A program made the translations under genes and the position numbers. Shown here piece after piece: positions 17,692 through 25,804 of a stretch of 64,000 nt of DNA. The DNA lies in contig CANMJD010000009.1 of the NCBI GenBank assembly GCA_947498155.1, positions 1-64,000 on the forward strand. The letters are read 5' to 3'. The first letter of the stretch is position 1. The number at the start of each line of letters is the position of its first letter. The notes beneath the pieces are model-generated. The model saw nothing but the letters and a program-made list of their open reading frames with translations. It was not told the origin of the DNA and ran no database searches. This DNA comes from an uncultured Pseudoruegeria sp. (GTDB lineage Bacteria; Pseudomonadota; Alphaproteobacteria; Rhodobacterales; Rhodobacteraceae).

Positions 17692-18669
17692 CTAACACGG
17701 CCCCGCCAGCCAGTCGCGCAACGCGGCAACCGCTGCCGCATCCAGCCCCTTGATCACCACGCTACCGCGCTTTTCGGTCAGCCAGACACCAGCGCGGATT
17801 TCCTCGGCTTCAGCGGCGCGATCCGACGGGTTCACCCCCCTGCCCTTGCCCGCCACCTCTAGGGTCAATAGGGCCACTTCTGCGGCACCATCCTTGGGCG
17901 CGGCCCCGACCAGCGCATCACGCAGCCGACCGGCAAAGGCTGGGTCCTCGGACAGACGTTTGGACAGCGCCAGCCCCAGCCGCTCGGAAATCTGCGAGGG
18001 GTGTTTGAGCACCCGATCCAGCCCTTCTACCAGCGGAATAAAGGATTTGATCTTGCTGCGTTTGGCCGGCGATGCCGCCCCAAACAGCCCCTTTAAGGCC
18101 TCTGTTTGGCTGGAATAGACCCCTTCATGGGCCGCACGCATCACGATCCGCGCGCGCTCATAAAACGACAGGCCCACCCGGATTTCATTTTCTTCGACCA
18201 TGGCCACATAGGCCTCTGCCGAGGTTTCAGGATCGCGCACCAAGGCCTTGACCGAAGCAAAACGATCCGCGCCGGTTTCGGCATGCAACCGCCCCAAGGC
18301 CGCCACCCGCCGCCAGCCAGAAATCAACCCGTATTGACCCTCGCCCAAGGGGCTGACCTCAATCGGCATCTGCTGGCCACGGGCGCGGATGCTGTCGACC
18401 AACGCGGCCATTTCATCATCTTCGGCCACCAGACGGTCGCGCATCAGATGATCGGTGACGATCTGATCCAGCGGCAGATCCTCGATAAAGCGCCCCTCTT
18501 GGCGCGCGCTGCTCAATACACCGGCCAGATCCTCAAGAGCCGCCGTCAACGCGCTCTCCTCAGAGACCTGCGCGATGGGCGGCGGTGCGGCCATGGATTT
18601 GGTTTCCAGCGGGCCTTCCGGTGCCAGAAACGCCGTCTGTGCTGGTGTCAGTCTTTTCCGTTTGGCCAT
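17692..18669 (-). CDS. parB: Plasmid partition protein ParB
   Basis: Protein of 325 residues with the ParB/Srx-like N-terminal fold: LPLDQIVTDHLMRDRL, the GWRRVAALGRL box (the ParB Arg motif that contacts CTP in characterised relatives) and ENEIRVGLSFYERARI, followed by a helix-turn-helix-like stretch (YSSQTEALKGLFG). The C-terminus is a short dimerisation-type segment. ATG 18669 has GTGAGG just ahead of it. ParB binds centromere palindromes and loads partition complexes; the three TTTCGCATGCGAAA copies nearby are its probable targets. It lies 128 bases downstream of parA, and the pair is divergent from repA, as in RepA-type replicons of Rhodobacterales. The gene ends in a hairpin that contains one of the palindromes. 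Confidence 0.93.
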   Translation of the reverse strand: MAKRKRLTPAQTAFLAPEGPLETKSMAAPPPIAQVSEESALTAALEDLAGVLSSARQEGRFIEDLPLDQIVTDHLMRDRLVAEDDEMAALVDSIRARGQQMPIEVSPLGEGQYGLISGWRRVAALGRLHAETGADRFASVKALVRDPETSAEAYVAMVEENEIRVGLSFYERARIVMRAAHEGVYSSQTEALKGLFGAASPAKRSKIKSFIPLVEGLDRVLKHPSQISERLGLALSKRLSEDPAFAGRLRDALVGAAPKDGAAEVALLTLEVAGKGRGVNPSDRAAEAEEIRAGVWLTEKRGSVVIKGLDAAAVAALRDWLAGPC

Positions 18670-18781
18670 GCCTCACCCCCCCGTCGAAACTTTGTTCAAA
18701 AAATATCCCCGCCGGAGGCATCCAAACCTCGCACCACCCAGACAGCCAAGATTAGACACTATAGAGCCCCAAATAGACTCT

Positions 18782-18795
18782 TTTCGCATGCGAAA
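18782..18795. other. parS-like palindrome, copy 2
   Basis: Identical TTTCGCATGCGAAA palindrome in the parA-parB spacer, starting two bases after the parA stop and about 110 bases ahead of the parB start. Confidence 0.75.
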
Positions 18796-18797
18796 CA

Positions 18798-20186
18798 TCA
18801 CGACCCTGCCCCGTCTCTCTCCAGTTCCTCGCGCCGCCAGATCCCCAGCAGCAGCCGTTTGAAGGCCGCGTAGGTCTCATCAAAGGTCATCCGCCCGCGC
18901 ACATAGGTCTCGCGGTTGAAGTCCCGATAGTCGGCCTCATAGATGCCGTTGACCTGTTCGCCCGCCTGCCCGATCAGCGCAGTGAAATCCTGTTTGTGCG
19001 GGCTCAGCGTGCGCCCCAGATAGGCCTGCATGAGTGCGGCCAACTCTGCCTGCTGACTCCCATCAAATCGTGTCACCACCGCACGCACCGCATCCCATTC
19101 AAAAGCCAGCCCCGCGCGCCCCAACGCCCGGGCAGCGATATTCTCGCCCTCCTCAATACTGGCAAAGGTCGAATGCAGCATGTCAAAAAACCGCCCCGTA
19201 GAGTCGAATTCCAGAAAAGACGCCCCCATGGGCACCAGCAGAATATCCGCTGCCGCCAGCCCGTTGATCGTCAGGTAGCCAAGGGCAGGGGGGGTATCGA
19301 TGAAGACCAGATCATAATCCTCCAGCACCCCGTCGGCCTCAAGCGTTTCGGTCAGCGCATCCCAGAGCTTCCAGCTGCGTCCCTGCATGCGCCAGACCGG
19401 AATTTGGAATTCGGCCCAATAGAGATTCAGCTGCGCGCCGATCAGATCGATATTGGGCCAATGGGTCGACTGGATCAGATCGCCCGCCTTCACATCCAGC
19501 GCCTCAGAGAGCGTGTCATCCAGCGGCACAGGGTCCTCGCCACGATCCATGCGACCGCGGTTCATCGCCTGCAGATGGCTGCCGTAATGACGCGCCAGCA
19601 GCGGAAACACCGTTTGCCATTCATCTTCGACCTTGCCGCCGAAAATCGAGGTCATGGAGCCCTGACTGTCCAGATCAATCACCAGCACGCGGTAGCCATC
19701 CAGCGCCGCACTCATCGCCAGATGAGCCGCCGTAGAGGTCTTGCCCACCCCGCCTTTGAAGTTGGCCACAGCGACCATTTTGGCCGCCAGCCCCTCGGGG
19801 CGGTAGGGACGATATTCTTTGGCCTTGGAACCCTCGGAAGCGAAATGGGCGCGCAGGCGCAGCACCTCATCCAACGTGAACCATTTTGCCCCGCTGGCGC
19901 TTTCGCTTTGACCCTGAGGCAGATTGGGGTTCTGTTTCAGCACCCGCCGGAAATGGGCGGTGGCCACGGGGATCAGGTATTTGGTGATCTCCCAGGTGGA
20001 AAACAATCGCAGCTCTTTGCGCCCTTCGGCGTTCATCCCGCGTGAGGCCAGATCCTCACGCCCTCGGGCGCAGGCCTCTGCGATCTGAGCAAAGCCTGCC
20101 GTGTCGGTTGGAGCCTCCAGATCGGCCAAAGCCCGGTCCGGATCAATGTTGAAATAGGGGGGCTGCTCTGCCGCTTCTTGTGCCAT
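18798..20186 (-). CDS. parA: Plasmid partition ATPase ParA
   Basis: Protein of 462 residues from the ATG at 20186, which has GAGGCGG about six bases upstream; a longer frame to 20279 runs across the operator-like dyad and is rejected. An N-terminal region (about 30-125) contains a winged-helix-like stretch (STWEITKYLIPVATAHFRRV and KWFTLDEVLRLRAHF), as in type Ia and RepABC-type ParA proteins that bind their own operator. The ATPase domain follows: deviant Walker A FKGGVGKTSTAAH (about 143), VIDLDSQGSMT, FIDTPPALGYLTINGL and LLVPMGASFLEFDSTG. ParA forms nucleoid-bound gradients that move ParB-parS complexes. First gene of the parAB operon, divergent from repA. Confidence 0.94.
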   Translation of the reverse strand: MAQEAAEQPPYFNIDPDRALADLEAPTDTAGFAQIAEACARGREDLASRGMNAEGRKELRLFSTWEITKYLIPVATAHFRRVLKQNPNLPQGQSESASGAKWFTLDEVLRLRAHFASEGSKAKEYRPYRPEGLAAKMVAVANFKGGVGKTSTAAHLAMSAALDGYRVLVIDLDSQGSMTSIFGGKVEDEWQTVFPLLARHYGSHLQAMNRGRMDRGEDPVPLDDTLSEALDVKAGDLIQSTHWPNIDLIGAQLNLYWAEFQIPVWRMQGRSWKLWDALTETLEADGVLEDYDLVFIDTPPALGYLTINGLAAADILLVPMGASFLEFDSTGRFFDMLHSTFASIEEGENIAARALGRAGLAFEWDAVRAVVTRFDGSQQAELAALMQAYLGRTLSPHKQDFTALIGQAGEQVNGIYEADYRDFNRETYVRGRMTFDETYAAFKRLLLGIWRREELERDGAGS

Positions 20187-20198
20187 GAAATCCGCCTC

Positions 20199-20240
20199 AT
20201 GTTCGCATTTTCTGCAAGTATACGCAAAAACAGCGAACAT
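20199..20240 (-). promoter_or_regulatory. Operator-like dyad in front of parA
   Basis: Perfect arms ATGTTCGC (20199-20206) and GCGAACAT (20233-20240) flank a GTATAC core (20218-20223) with TTTT/AAAA tracts between. The dyad starts 13 bases upstream of the parA ATG, where autorepression by ParA would be expected. No footprint is known to me. Confidence 0.5.
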
Positions 20241-20431
20241 GGAATAATTATCCGCACAAAACCGATATTTTCTAAGCAAATAAGGGGGGTTTAGACAGCG
20301 AAGCTGCGAGGTTTATGGGGGAGATCAGATTTTTTTCCAAGTTATATATGAGTTATTATAGTGTTAAGGGAGGGCAAAGCTTTCGTAAGGCATTGAAAAT
20401 AAATTTTTTTTTGGAATATTTTTGATCAGCC

Positions 20432-20491
20432 CGACTCTGAACCCACGATATTGCGACTCTGAACCCACGCTCAACCGACTCTGAACCCCCG
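20432..20491 (+). repeat. Three iterons for RepA
   Basis: Direct repeats of CGACTCTGAACCCACG at 20432-20447 and 20454-20469 and CGACTCTGAACCCCCG at 20476-20491. Start-to-start distance is exactly 22 bases, two helical turns, so bound initiators would line up on one DNA face. Confidence 0.9.
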
Positions 20492-20512
20492 AAAGCAGAA
20501 CTGGACCGAGCC

Positions 20513-20521
20513 TGTGGATAA
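20513..20521 (-). promoter_or_regulatory. DnaA box
   Basis: TGTGGATAA is the exact complement of the consensus TTATCCACA. It lies 22 bases after the last iteron and 12 bases before the first possible repA start codon. Confidence 0.75.
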
Positions 20522-20532
20522 CTCTAGGGTGG

Positions 20533-21591
20533 GTGTCAATAAAACCACGAATAAGAATCGGGCAGAATATGGCTGGGGCAGTCACCACAAATGCCGCGCA
20601 GGGGGCGCGGTTACCGGATTATCATCCGACGACGGATTTTTTTGTTTGCGATATTTTTGATGCCATCCCCAAGGATGATATGGCGAGCATGGAACATCCG
20701 ATGTTTTCGCTGGCGACACGCCCTGACCGGCGCATTCTGAACTACGAACATAACGGCACGAAAATCCAGATCACCCCTTCGGTCAAAGGGCTGGCGACGA
20801 TCCACGATAAGGACATTCTGATCTTTTGCATCAGCCAGTTGATGGCAGCGGTCAATGCGGGGCGGGCGGTCAGCAAGGTGCTGCATCTGACGGCCCATGA
20901 TCTGATGGTGGCGACCAATCGCGAAACTTCGGGCGATGGCTACAAACGTCTGCGCGAAGCCTTTGAGCGACTGGCGGGCACTCGCATCACCACCAACTAC
21001 AGCACTGGCGGCCAAGAGGTGACATCCGGTTTCGGCCTGATCGAAAGCTGGGAGATCGTGCGCAAATCCCGTGGCGGGCGCATGGTGAGCGTTTCGGTCA
21101 CCTTGAGTGACTGGCTGTTTCGCGCGGTAATGAGCAAATCGGTTCTGACCCTGAGCCGGGACTATTTTCGCATGCGAAAGCCGCTGGAGCGCCGCATCTA
21201 TGAACTGGCGCGCAAACATTGCGGACGGCAGGACAGCTGGCGGATTTCGGTGGAAACGCTGTTGAAAAAATCCGGTTCTGCCAGCCCGCGTCGGGTGTTT
21301 CGCAAAATGATCCGTGACATGATCGCCGCTGATCATTTGCCCGATTACACCATGGCCGAAGAGCCTGGCGATATCATCCGCTTTAGCTTGCGCGACGGGT
21401 TGATCGAAGAGATCACCCCACCGGTGCTGAAACCCGAAACGCTCGATACCGCCCGCCGTCTGCACCCCGGTGCGGATGTCTATGCGCTGGAGGCCGACTG
21501 GCGCGGCGTCTGGGTGGCGACAGGCCGGCCGAGATTACGCTCGGCGGATGCGGCGTTTTTGGGTTGGCTGAAAAAGGGCGGGGCGGAATAA
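20533..21591 (+). CDS. repA: Plasmid replication initiator RepA
   Basis: Protein of 352 residues matching the RepA-type initiators of alphaproteobacterial plasmids (PF10134, replication initiator protein A). Recognisable blocks are DFFVCDIFDAIPKDDMASME, HPMFSLATRPDRRILNYEHN, ITPSVKGLATIHDKDILIF, TNRETSGDGYKRLREAFERL and YFRMRKPLERRIYELARK. It would bind the iterons just upstream and open the origin. The frame starts at GTG 20533 behind AGGGTGG; ATG 20569 is an alternative start with a weaker site and would fit the conserved part equally well. The FRMRK codons contain a third copy of the parS-like palindrome. Transcribed divergently from parAB. In roseobacters this initiator class (RepA-I) is associated with rhamnose-type biofilm plasmids. 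Confidence 0.92.
   Translation: MSIKPRIRIGQNMAGAVTTNAAQGARLPDYHPTTDFFVCDIFDAIPKDDMASMEHPMFSLATRPDRRILNYEHNGTKIQITPSVKGLATIHDKDILIFCISQLMAAVNAGRAVSKVLHLTAHDLMVATNRETSGDGYKRLREAFERLAGTRITTNYSTGGQEVTSGFGLIESWEIVRKSRGGRMVSVSVTLSDWLFRAVMSKSVLTLSRDYFRMRKPLERRIYELARKHCGRQDSWRISVETLLKKSGSASPRRVFRKMIRDMIAADHLPDYTMAEEPGDIIRFSLRDGLIEEITPPVLKPETLDTARRLHPGADVYALEADWRGVWVATGRPRLRSADAAFLGWLKKGGAE
21166..21179. other. parS-like palindrome, copy 3, inside repA
   Basis: Third TTTCGCATGCGAAA, here within the repA coding sequence, where it spells parts of the codons for Phe-Arg-Met-Arg-Lys. Coincidence with a conserved protein motif is possible, so its centromere role is less certain than for the intergenic copies. 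Confidence 0.6.
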
Positions 21592-21978
21592 GGAGGCGCG
21601 TCTCGGTCTTTTTGGCTGGAGGGCCTTTGGGTGATAGGGGCCGCGCCGGTGGTCTGCACCGGGCCGCATAAATATTTTCGGTTTGGTCGGATTCCCAGTG
21701 CGTCAGAAACGGGTGCGTATCGTGGATGACGGCCGGAAAAATCTACGGTGTGGACTGGTGGTTTTAGCCATCCGACGGTGCGCGGGGCAAAATCACTCAG
21801 CCCATTTTTTAGGCGCTTATTATGCCTTGCGTATATGTTGTGCAGTATGGCAAATGAGAGAGATCAAGCGACTGCAGCATTTTTGTGATTTTTGTGGTCT
21901 AGGTCTATACACCAAGTGGTGAAATGAGCGCATAGAAGCCTGCCCTTTGATTGTGATAAAGTTTTTAGAAGGATAATT
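21592..21978. other. Intergenic region between repA and manC
   Basis: About 390 bases without a convincing gene. A 79-codon frame at 21683-21922 starts with TTG, lacks a ribosome binding site and has an implausible composition. The right end is AT-richer and should hold the manC promoter. AAGGA (21970-21974) is the manC ribosome binding site. Confidence 0.5.
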
Positions 21979-23406
21979 ATGATTACCCCAGTTTTGCTTT
22001 GTGGTGGCTCCGGCACCCGTTTATGGCCATTGTCCCGCAAGAGTTACCCGAAACAGTTCACCTCCCTTATTGGTGAGGAAAGCCTTTTTCAGGCTTCGGC
22101 CCGTCGTTTGGTCGGTGCCGGATATGGGGCACCGCTGGTACTGACGGGGGCGGATTTCCGGTTTATTGCAACCGAGCAACTGGCCGAAGCGGGAATCAGT
22201 GATGGCACCGTTCTGGTCGAGCCAGAGGGCCGCAATACGGCGCCGGCGGTTTTGGCGGCGGCCCTGATCCTTGGCAAGACGGACCCCGAGGCGTTGATGC
22301 TGATCGCGCCGTCGGATCATGTTATTCCGGATGCGGCAGCGTTTCGGGCGGCGGTTGAAATGGGGCGCCCGGTGGCGGAAGCCGGGGGGCTTGTGACCTT
22401 TGGGATCGCCCCGGACCGCGCGGAAACCGGCTATGGCTGGCTGGAGTTATCCGCCGCACCGGAGGGCGGGCCTGTACCGCTGAACCGCTTTGTCGAGAAA
22501 CCTGACAGCGCGCGGGCCGAAGAGATGTTGGCGTCAGGCACCTATTTGTGGAATGCGGGCATTTTCCTGTTTTCGGTCAAAGCTATTCTGGCGGCGTTCG
22601 AAAAATACGCGCCGGGTTTGATCGCGCCGGTTAAGGCGGCGGTTGAGGGCACCGAAGCCGATTTGAATTTCTACCGGATCGACCCGAGCCATTGGGGTGA
22701 GGTCGAGGATATCTCGATCGACTATGCGGTGATGGAAAAAGCTGACAACCTGTCGGTCGTACCTTTCACCGGCAGCTGGTCCGACCTTGGGGGCTGGGAT
22801 GCGGTCTGGCGTGAAGGTCAACCCGATGAGAACGGTGTGGCCACCGCAGGCGATGCCCATGCAATTGAGTGTACGGACACTTTGCTGCGTTCAGAAACCG
22901 AGGGGCTTGAGGTTATTGGTCTCGGTCTGAAAGATGTGATTGTTGTGGCGACTTCGGATGCGGTGCTGGTGGCGGATAAATCCCGCGCGCAGGATGTCCG
23001 CAAAGCCGTGGACCACCTGAAAGACAAAGGCTCCCGGCAGGCGCAGGAATTCCCCTTTGATCATCGTCCTTGGGGCATGTTCGAAACGCTGGTGCTGGGG
23101 GACCGGTTTCAGGTGAAGCGGATCACCGTTAAGCCCGGCGCGGCCCTGAGCCTGCAAAGCCATGTACACCGTTCCGAACATTGGATCGTGGTTTCTGGCA
23201 CCGCCAAGGTCACTGTCGATGATGAGGTCAAGCTGCTGACCGAAAACCAGTCGGTCTATATTCCGCTGGGCGCGGTGCACCGGATGGAAAACCCCGGCAA
23301 GGTGCCGATGGTTCTGATCGAAGTGCAAACCGGCGCCTATCTGGGAGAAGATGACATCATTCGCTACGAAGATGTTTATGCCCGCGGACAGGGTGCCAAG
23401 GGCTAG
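21979..23406 (+). CDS. manC: Mannose-1-phosphate guanylyltransferase / mannose-6-phosphate isomerase
   Basis: Bifunctional type II enzyme of 475 residues making GDP-mannose. The N-terminal nucleotidyltransferase half has GGSGTRLWPLSRKSYPKQF, EPEGRNTAPAV, APSDHVIPD and RFVEKPD. The C-terminal cupin half (about 350-460) has RPWGMFETL, FQVKRITVKPGAALSLQ and HRSEHWIVVSGTA, the metal-binding isomerase motifs. AAGGA is eight bases or fewer ahead of the ATG. With manB at 36602, the window encodes the steps from fructose-6-phosphate to GDP-mannose. It is followed by the rml genes after a 116-base gap and may be co-transcribed with them. Confidence 0.95.
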   Translation: MITPVLLCGGSGTRLWPLSRKSYPKQFTSLIGEESLFQASARRLVGAGYGAPLVLTGADFRFIATEQLAEAGISDGTVLVEPEGRNTAPAVLAAALILGKTDPEALMLIAPSDHVIPDAAAFRAAVEMGRPVAEAGGLVTFGIAPDRAETGYGWLELSAAPEGGPVPLNRFVEKPDSARAEEMLASGTYLWNAGIFLFSVKAILAAFEKYAPGLIAPVKAAVEGTEADLNFYRIDPSHWGEVEDISIDYAVMEKADNLSVVPFTGSWSDLGGWDAVWREGQPDENGVATAGDAHAIECTDTLLRSETEGLEVIGLGLKDVIVVATSDAVLVADKSRAQDVRKAVDHLKDKGSRQAQEFPFDHRPWGMFETLVLGDRFQVKRITVKPGAALSLQSHVHRSEHWIVVSGTAKVTVDDEVKLLTENQSVYIPLGAVHRMENPGKVPMVLIEVQTGAYLGEDDIIRYEDVYARGQGAKG

Positions 23407-23522
23407 CGCTTCAATGTGGACAGCCCGCGCCGAGACGCGCAGGCGATGGGGGATGCGTGACTTTGGCGGCCTGTGCTGATAGGTCCGCCCCCATGGTATA
23501 GTCAGAAGTAAAAGAGGTCATT

Positions 23523-24089
23523 TTGCAGATCGAAGACACAAAACTCCCCGGCGTGAAAATCATCACACCGGCACGGTTTGGCGATCATCGGGGATTTTTC
23601 TCTGAAAGTTATAGCAAGCAGAATATGGCCGCCGCAGGGATCCCGCTTGATTTCGTGCAGGACAACCATTCGCTCTCGGCCACGGTTGGCACGGTTCGGG
23701 GCTTGCATTTTCAGGCTCCACCCCATGCGCAGGACAAACTGGTACGCTGCGGAAAGGGCTGTCTGCTGGATGTGGCGGTGGATATTCGCAAAGGCTCACC
23801 CACATATGGGCAATGGGTGGCGGTGGAGCTGTCGTTCGAGAACGGCAAGCAGCTTCTGGTGCCTGCCGGTTTTGCCCATGGGTTCATGACCCGCGAACCC
23901 GATACCGAAATCATTTATAAATGCACCGATTATTACGCGCCCGAAACCGAAGGCGCGCTGATTTGGAATGATCCTGAGGTCGGCATTGATTGGGGCGTTT
24001 CCGGCGAGATAGAGCCTGTTTTGTCCGAAAAGGACGCGATTGCGCCCCGCTTGGCGGATCTGGACAGCCCTTTTATTTACGAGGCTTGA
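23523..24089 (+). CDS. rmlC: dTDP-4-dehydrorhamnose 3,5-epimerase
   Basis: Protein of 188 residues, the normal length for RmlC. It catalyses the double epimerisation in dTDP-L-rhamnose synthesis. Visible family motifs are [34 protein letters not shown] and [20 protein letters not shown] with PTYGQW, and [10 protein letters not shown]. The start is TTG at 23523, supported by AAAGAGG at 23511-23517; no ATG is near. First gene of the compact rmlC-rmlB-sulfotransferase-rmlD-rmlA operon, one base from rmlB. Confidence 0.95.
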   Translation: MQIEDTKLPGVKIITPARFGDHRGFFSESYSKQNMAAAGIPLDFVQDNHSLSATVGTVRGLHFQAPPHAQDKLVRCGKGCLLDVAVDIRKGSPTYGQWVAVELSFENGKQLLVPAGFAHGFMTREPDTEIIYKCTDYYAPETEGALIWNDPEVGIDWGVSGEIEPVLSEKDAIAPRLADLDSPFIYEA

Positions 24090-24090
24090 T

Positions 24091-25131
24091 ATGAAAATTC
24101 TTGTTACGGGCGGTGCTGGTTTCATTGGATCTGCGGTGGTGCGTCATGCCGTGGCCCAAGGCCATGCGGTGGTTAATCTGGACGCGCTGACCTATGCCGC
24201 CTGTCTGGAGAATGTTGCCAGCGTTGCTGATAGCCCGCTTTATGCCTTTGAGCATGTCGACATCCGCAATCGTGCCGAGCTGGATCGGGTGTTTGCCGAG
24301 CATGCGCCGGATGCGGTGATGCATTTGGCGGCCGAAAGCCATGTGGACCGTTCCATCGACGGGCCGGGCGATTTTATCGAAACCAATATCACCGGCACAT
24401 TCAACATGCTGGAGGCCGCGCGTAAATACTGGAGCGATACAGGCAAGCCTGCGGGCTTTCGTTTCCATCATATTTCCACCGATGAGGTTTTTGGCACTTT
24501 GGGCGCGATAGGGCAGTTCACCGAAGACACGCCCTATGCGCCAAACAGTCCCTATTCCGCCTCAAAAGCGGCCAGTGACCATCTGGTACGGGCTTGGGCG
24601 GAAACCTATGGCCTGCCGGTGGTGATGACCAATTGCTCTAACAACTACGGTCCCTTCCATTTCCCCGAAAAGCTGGTGCCGGTGGTGATCCTCAAGGCCC
24701 TCGCCGGTGAGGCCATTCCGGTTTACGGTAAGGGCGAAAACGTGCGCGACTGGCTGTATGTCGAGGACCACGCCGATGCGCTGCTGACGGTTCTGGCCAA
24801 AGGCGAGCTGAACCGCAGCTATAATATCGGCGGAGAGAATGAGGCAACCAATCTGGATCTGGTGAAAACCATCTGCCGGATTTTGGATGAAAAGCGCCCC
24901 GCTGAAAAACCCTATGCCGATTTGATCACCTTTGTGGCCGATCGCCCGGGGCATGATCTGCGCTATGCAATTGATCCGACTCGTATCCGCACGGAATTGA
25001 ACTGGCGTCCCTCGGTGACAGTCGAGCAGGGGCTAGAGAAAACCGTGCAGTGGTATCTGGACAATGAGGACTGGTGGCGGGCTTTGCAAAACCGCGACGG
25101 AGTCGGGCAGCGGTTGGGGCATAAGAGCTGA
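24091..25131 (+). CDS. rmlB: dTDP-glucose 4,6-dehydratase
   Basis: Protein of 346 residues, an extended short-chain dehydrogenase making dTDP-4-keto-6-deoxyglucose. NAD-binding [14 protein letters not shown] is at the N-terminus; [15 protein letters not shown], the STDEVFG motif with the catalytic Thr/Asp/Glu, and [10 protein letters not shown] with the Tyr-Lys pair all match RmlB. ATG 24091 follows the rmlC stop by one base, with GAGG ten bases ahead; a frame start at 24040 lies within rmlC and is rejected. Confidence 0.96.
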   Translation: MKILVTGGAGFIGSAVVRHAVAQGHAVVNLDALTYAACLENVASVADSPLYAFEHVDIRNRAELDRVFAEHAPDAVMHLAAESHVDRSIDGPGDFIETNITGTFNMLEAARKYWSDTGKPAGFRFHHISTDEVFGTLGAIGQFTEDTPYAPNSPYSASKAASDHLVRAWAETYGLPVVMTNCSNNYGPFHFPEKLVPVVILKALAGEAIPVYGKGENVRDWLYVEDHADALLTVLAKGELNRSYNIGGENEATNLDLVKTICRILDEKRPAEKPYADLITFVADRPGHDLRYAIDPTRIRTELNWRPSVTVEQGLEKTVQWYLDNEDWWRALQNRDGVGQRLGHKS

Positions 25132-25135
25132 TCCC

Positions 25136-25804
25136 GTGCCGATTGTTCAAACAGCCACAGGTCTTGTTTATTTTGCCCATGTGCCAAAATGCGCCGGGAG
25201 CGCGATCGAGAATTATCTGCAGAAGAGGTTTGGGCCGCTCGCGTTTATGAACCGGCGCTATCTTGCTGTGCGTCAGAAGCAACGCTGGACCAAAACGTCC
25301 CCCCAGCATGTCACCGCGGATGCGCTGGCGCAGTTGTTTCCGGACAACTTTTTTGCCGCGCAATTTGCCGTGGTGCGCCATCCGGTTCAGCGGTTGCGGA
25401 GTGTTTTTCTGTTTCAGCGGGATATCGAGGAAAAGCTACCGCTTGAGATGGTTTTTGCCGATTGGTTGGCCACGCTTGAAGAAACATGGGCGGCACGTCC
25501 TTTTGCGCTGGATAATCATACCCGGCCGATGACAGATTTTATCCCTGAAAATGCGACGATCTTTCCGATCGAGGCAGGTCTTGGGGCAGTGGTAGACTGG
25601 TTGGATGCCCTGACGCAGACCGACTCCGAGCCGCGACAGATCCCGCAGAATAATGCGCTGAAGGGTCGGCTGAAGCAGTTAGGGAAACCCGCAGCAGAGA
25701 TTGAAATTACGCAGGCGGATATCGAAACGATCCAGCGGTTGTATGCTGCGGATTTTGAGCGGTTCGGCTATGATACAGACATGAGATTGGAAGAGCGTCC
25801 ATGA
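25136..25804 (+). CDS. Sulfotransferase family protein inside the rhamnose operon
   Basis: Protein of 222 residues from a GTG four bases after the rmlB stop, ending in an ATGA overlap with rmlD, so it is a true operon member. The PAPS-binding 5' loop is FAHVPKCAGSAIENYL, close to the HIPKTGGT form of Sulfotransfer_2 proteins, and AVVRHPVQRLRSVF is the 3'-phosphate-binding Arg/Ser region. Such enzymes move sulfate from PAPS to carbohydrate hydroxyls. Its position between rmlB and rmlD suggests a sulfated rhamnose-containing polymer, but the acceptor cannot be read from sequence. Longer frame starts within rmlB are not used. No N-terminal signal is visible, so a cytoplasmic site is likely. Confidence 0.82.
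   Translation: MPIVQTATGLVYFAHVPKCAGSAIENYLQKRFGPLAFMNRRYLAVRQKQRWTKTSPQHVTADALAQLFPDNFFAAQFAVVRHPVQRLRSVFLFQRDIEEKLPLEMVFADWLATLEETWAARPFALDNHTRPMTDFIPENATIFPIEAGLGAVVDWLDALTQTDSEPRQIPQNNALKGRLKQLGKPAAEIEITQADIETIQRLYAADFERFGYDTDMRLEERP

Larger units (their letters stand above)
20280..20532 (+). other. Probable replication origin (AT-rich region, iterons, DnaA box)
   Basis: The gap between parA and repA combines an AT-rich stretch (about 20320-20425, with T and A runs), three 22-bp-spaced direct repeats (20432-20491) and a perfect DnaA box TGTGGATAA (20513-20521) just before the repA start. That set of elements is what an iteron-regulated theta origin needs: a melting region, initiator sites and a host DnaA site. 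No ORF is supportable here. Confidence 0.75.

Noticed and set aside
21683..21922. 79-codon frame between repA and manC
   Set aside because: TTG start without ribosome binding site, cysteine- and arginine-rich implausible composition, no recognisable family.
23407..23522. Possible attenuator or riboswitch between manC and rmlC
   Set aside because: Only scattered GC-rich partial complementarity is visible, with no T-run or known aptamer pattern.
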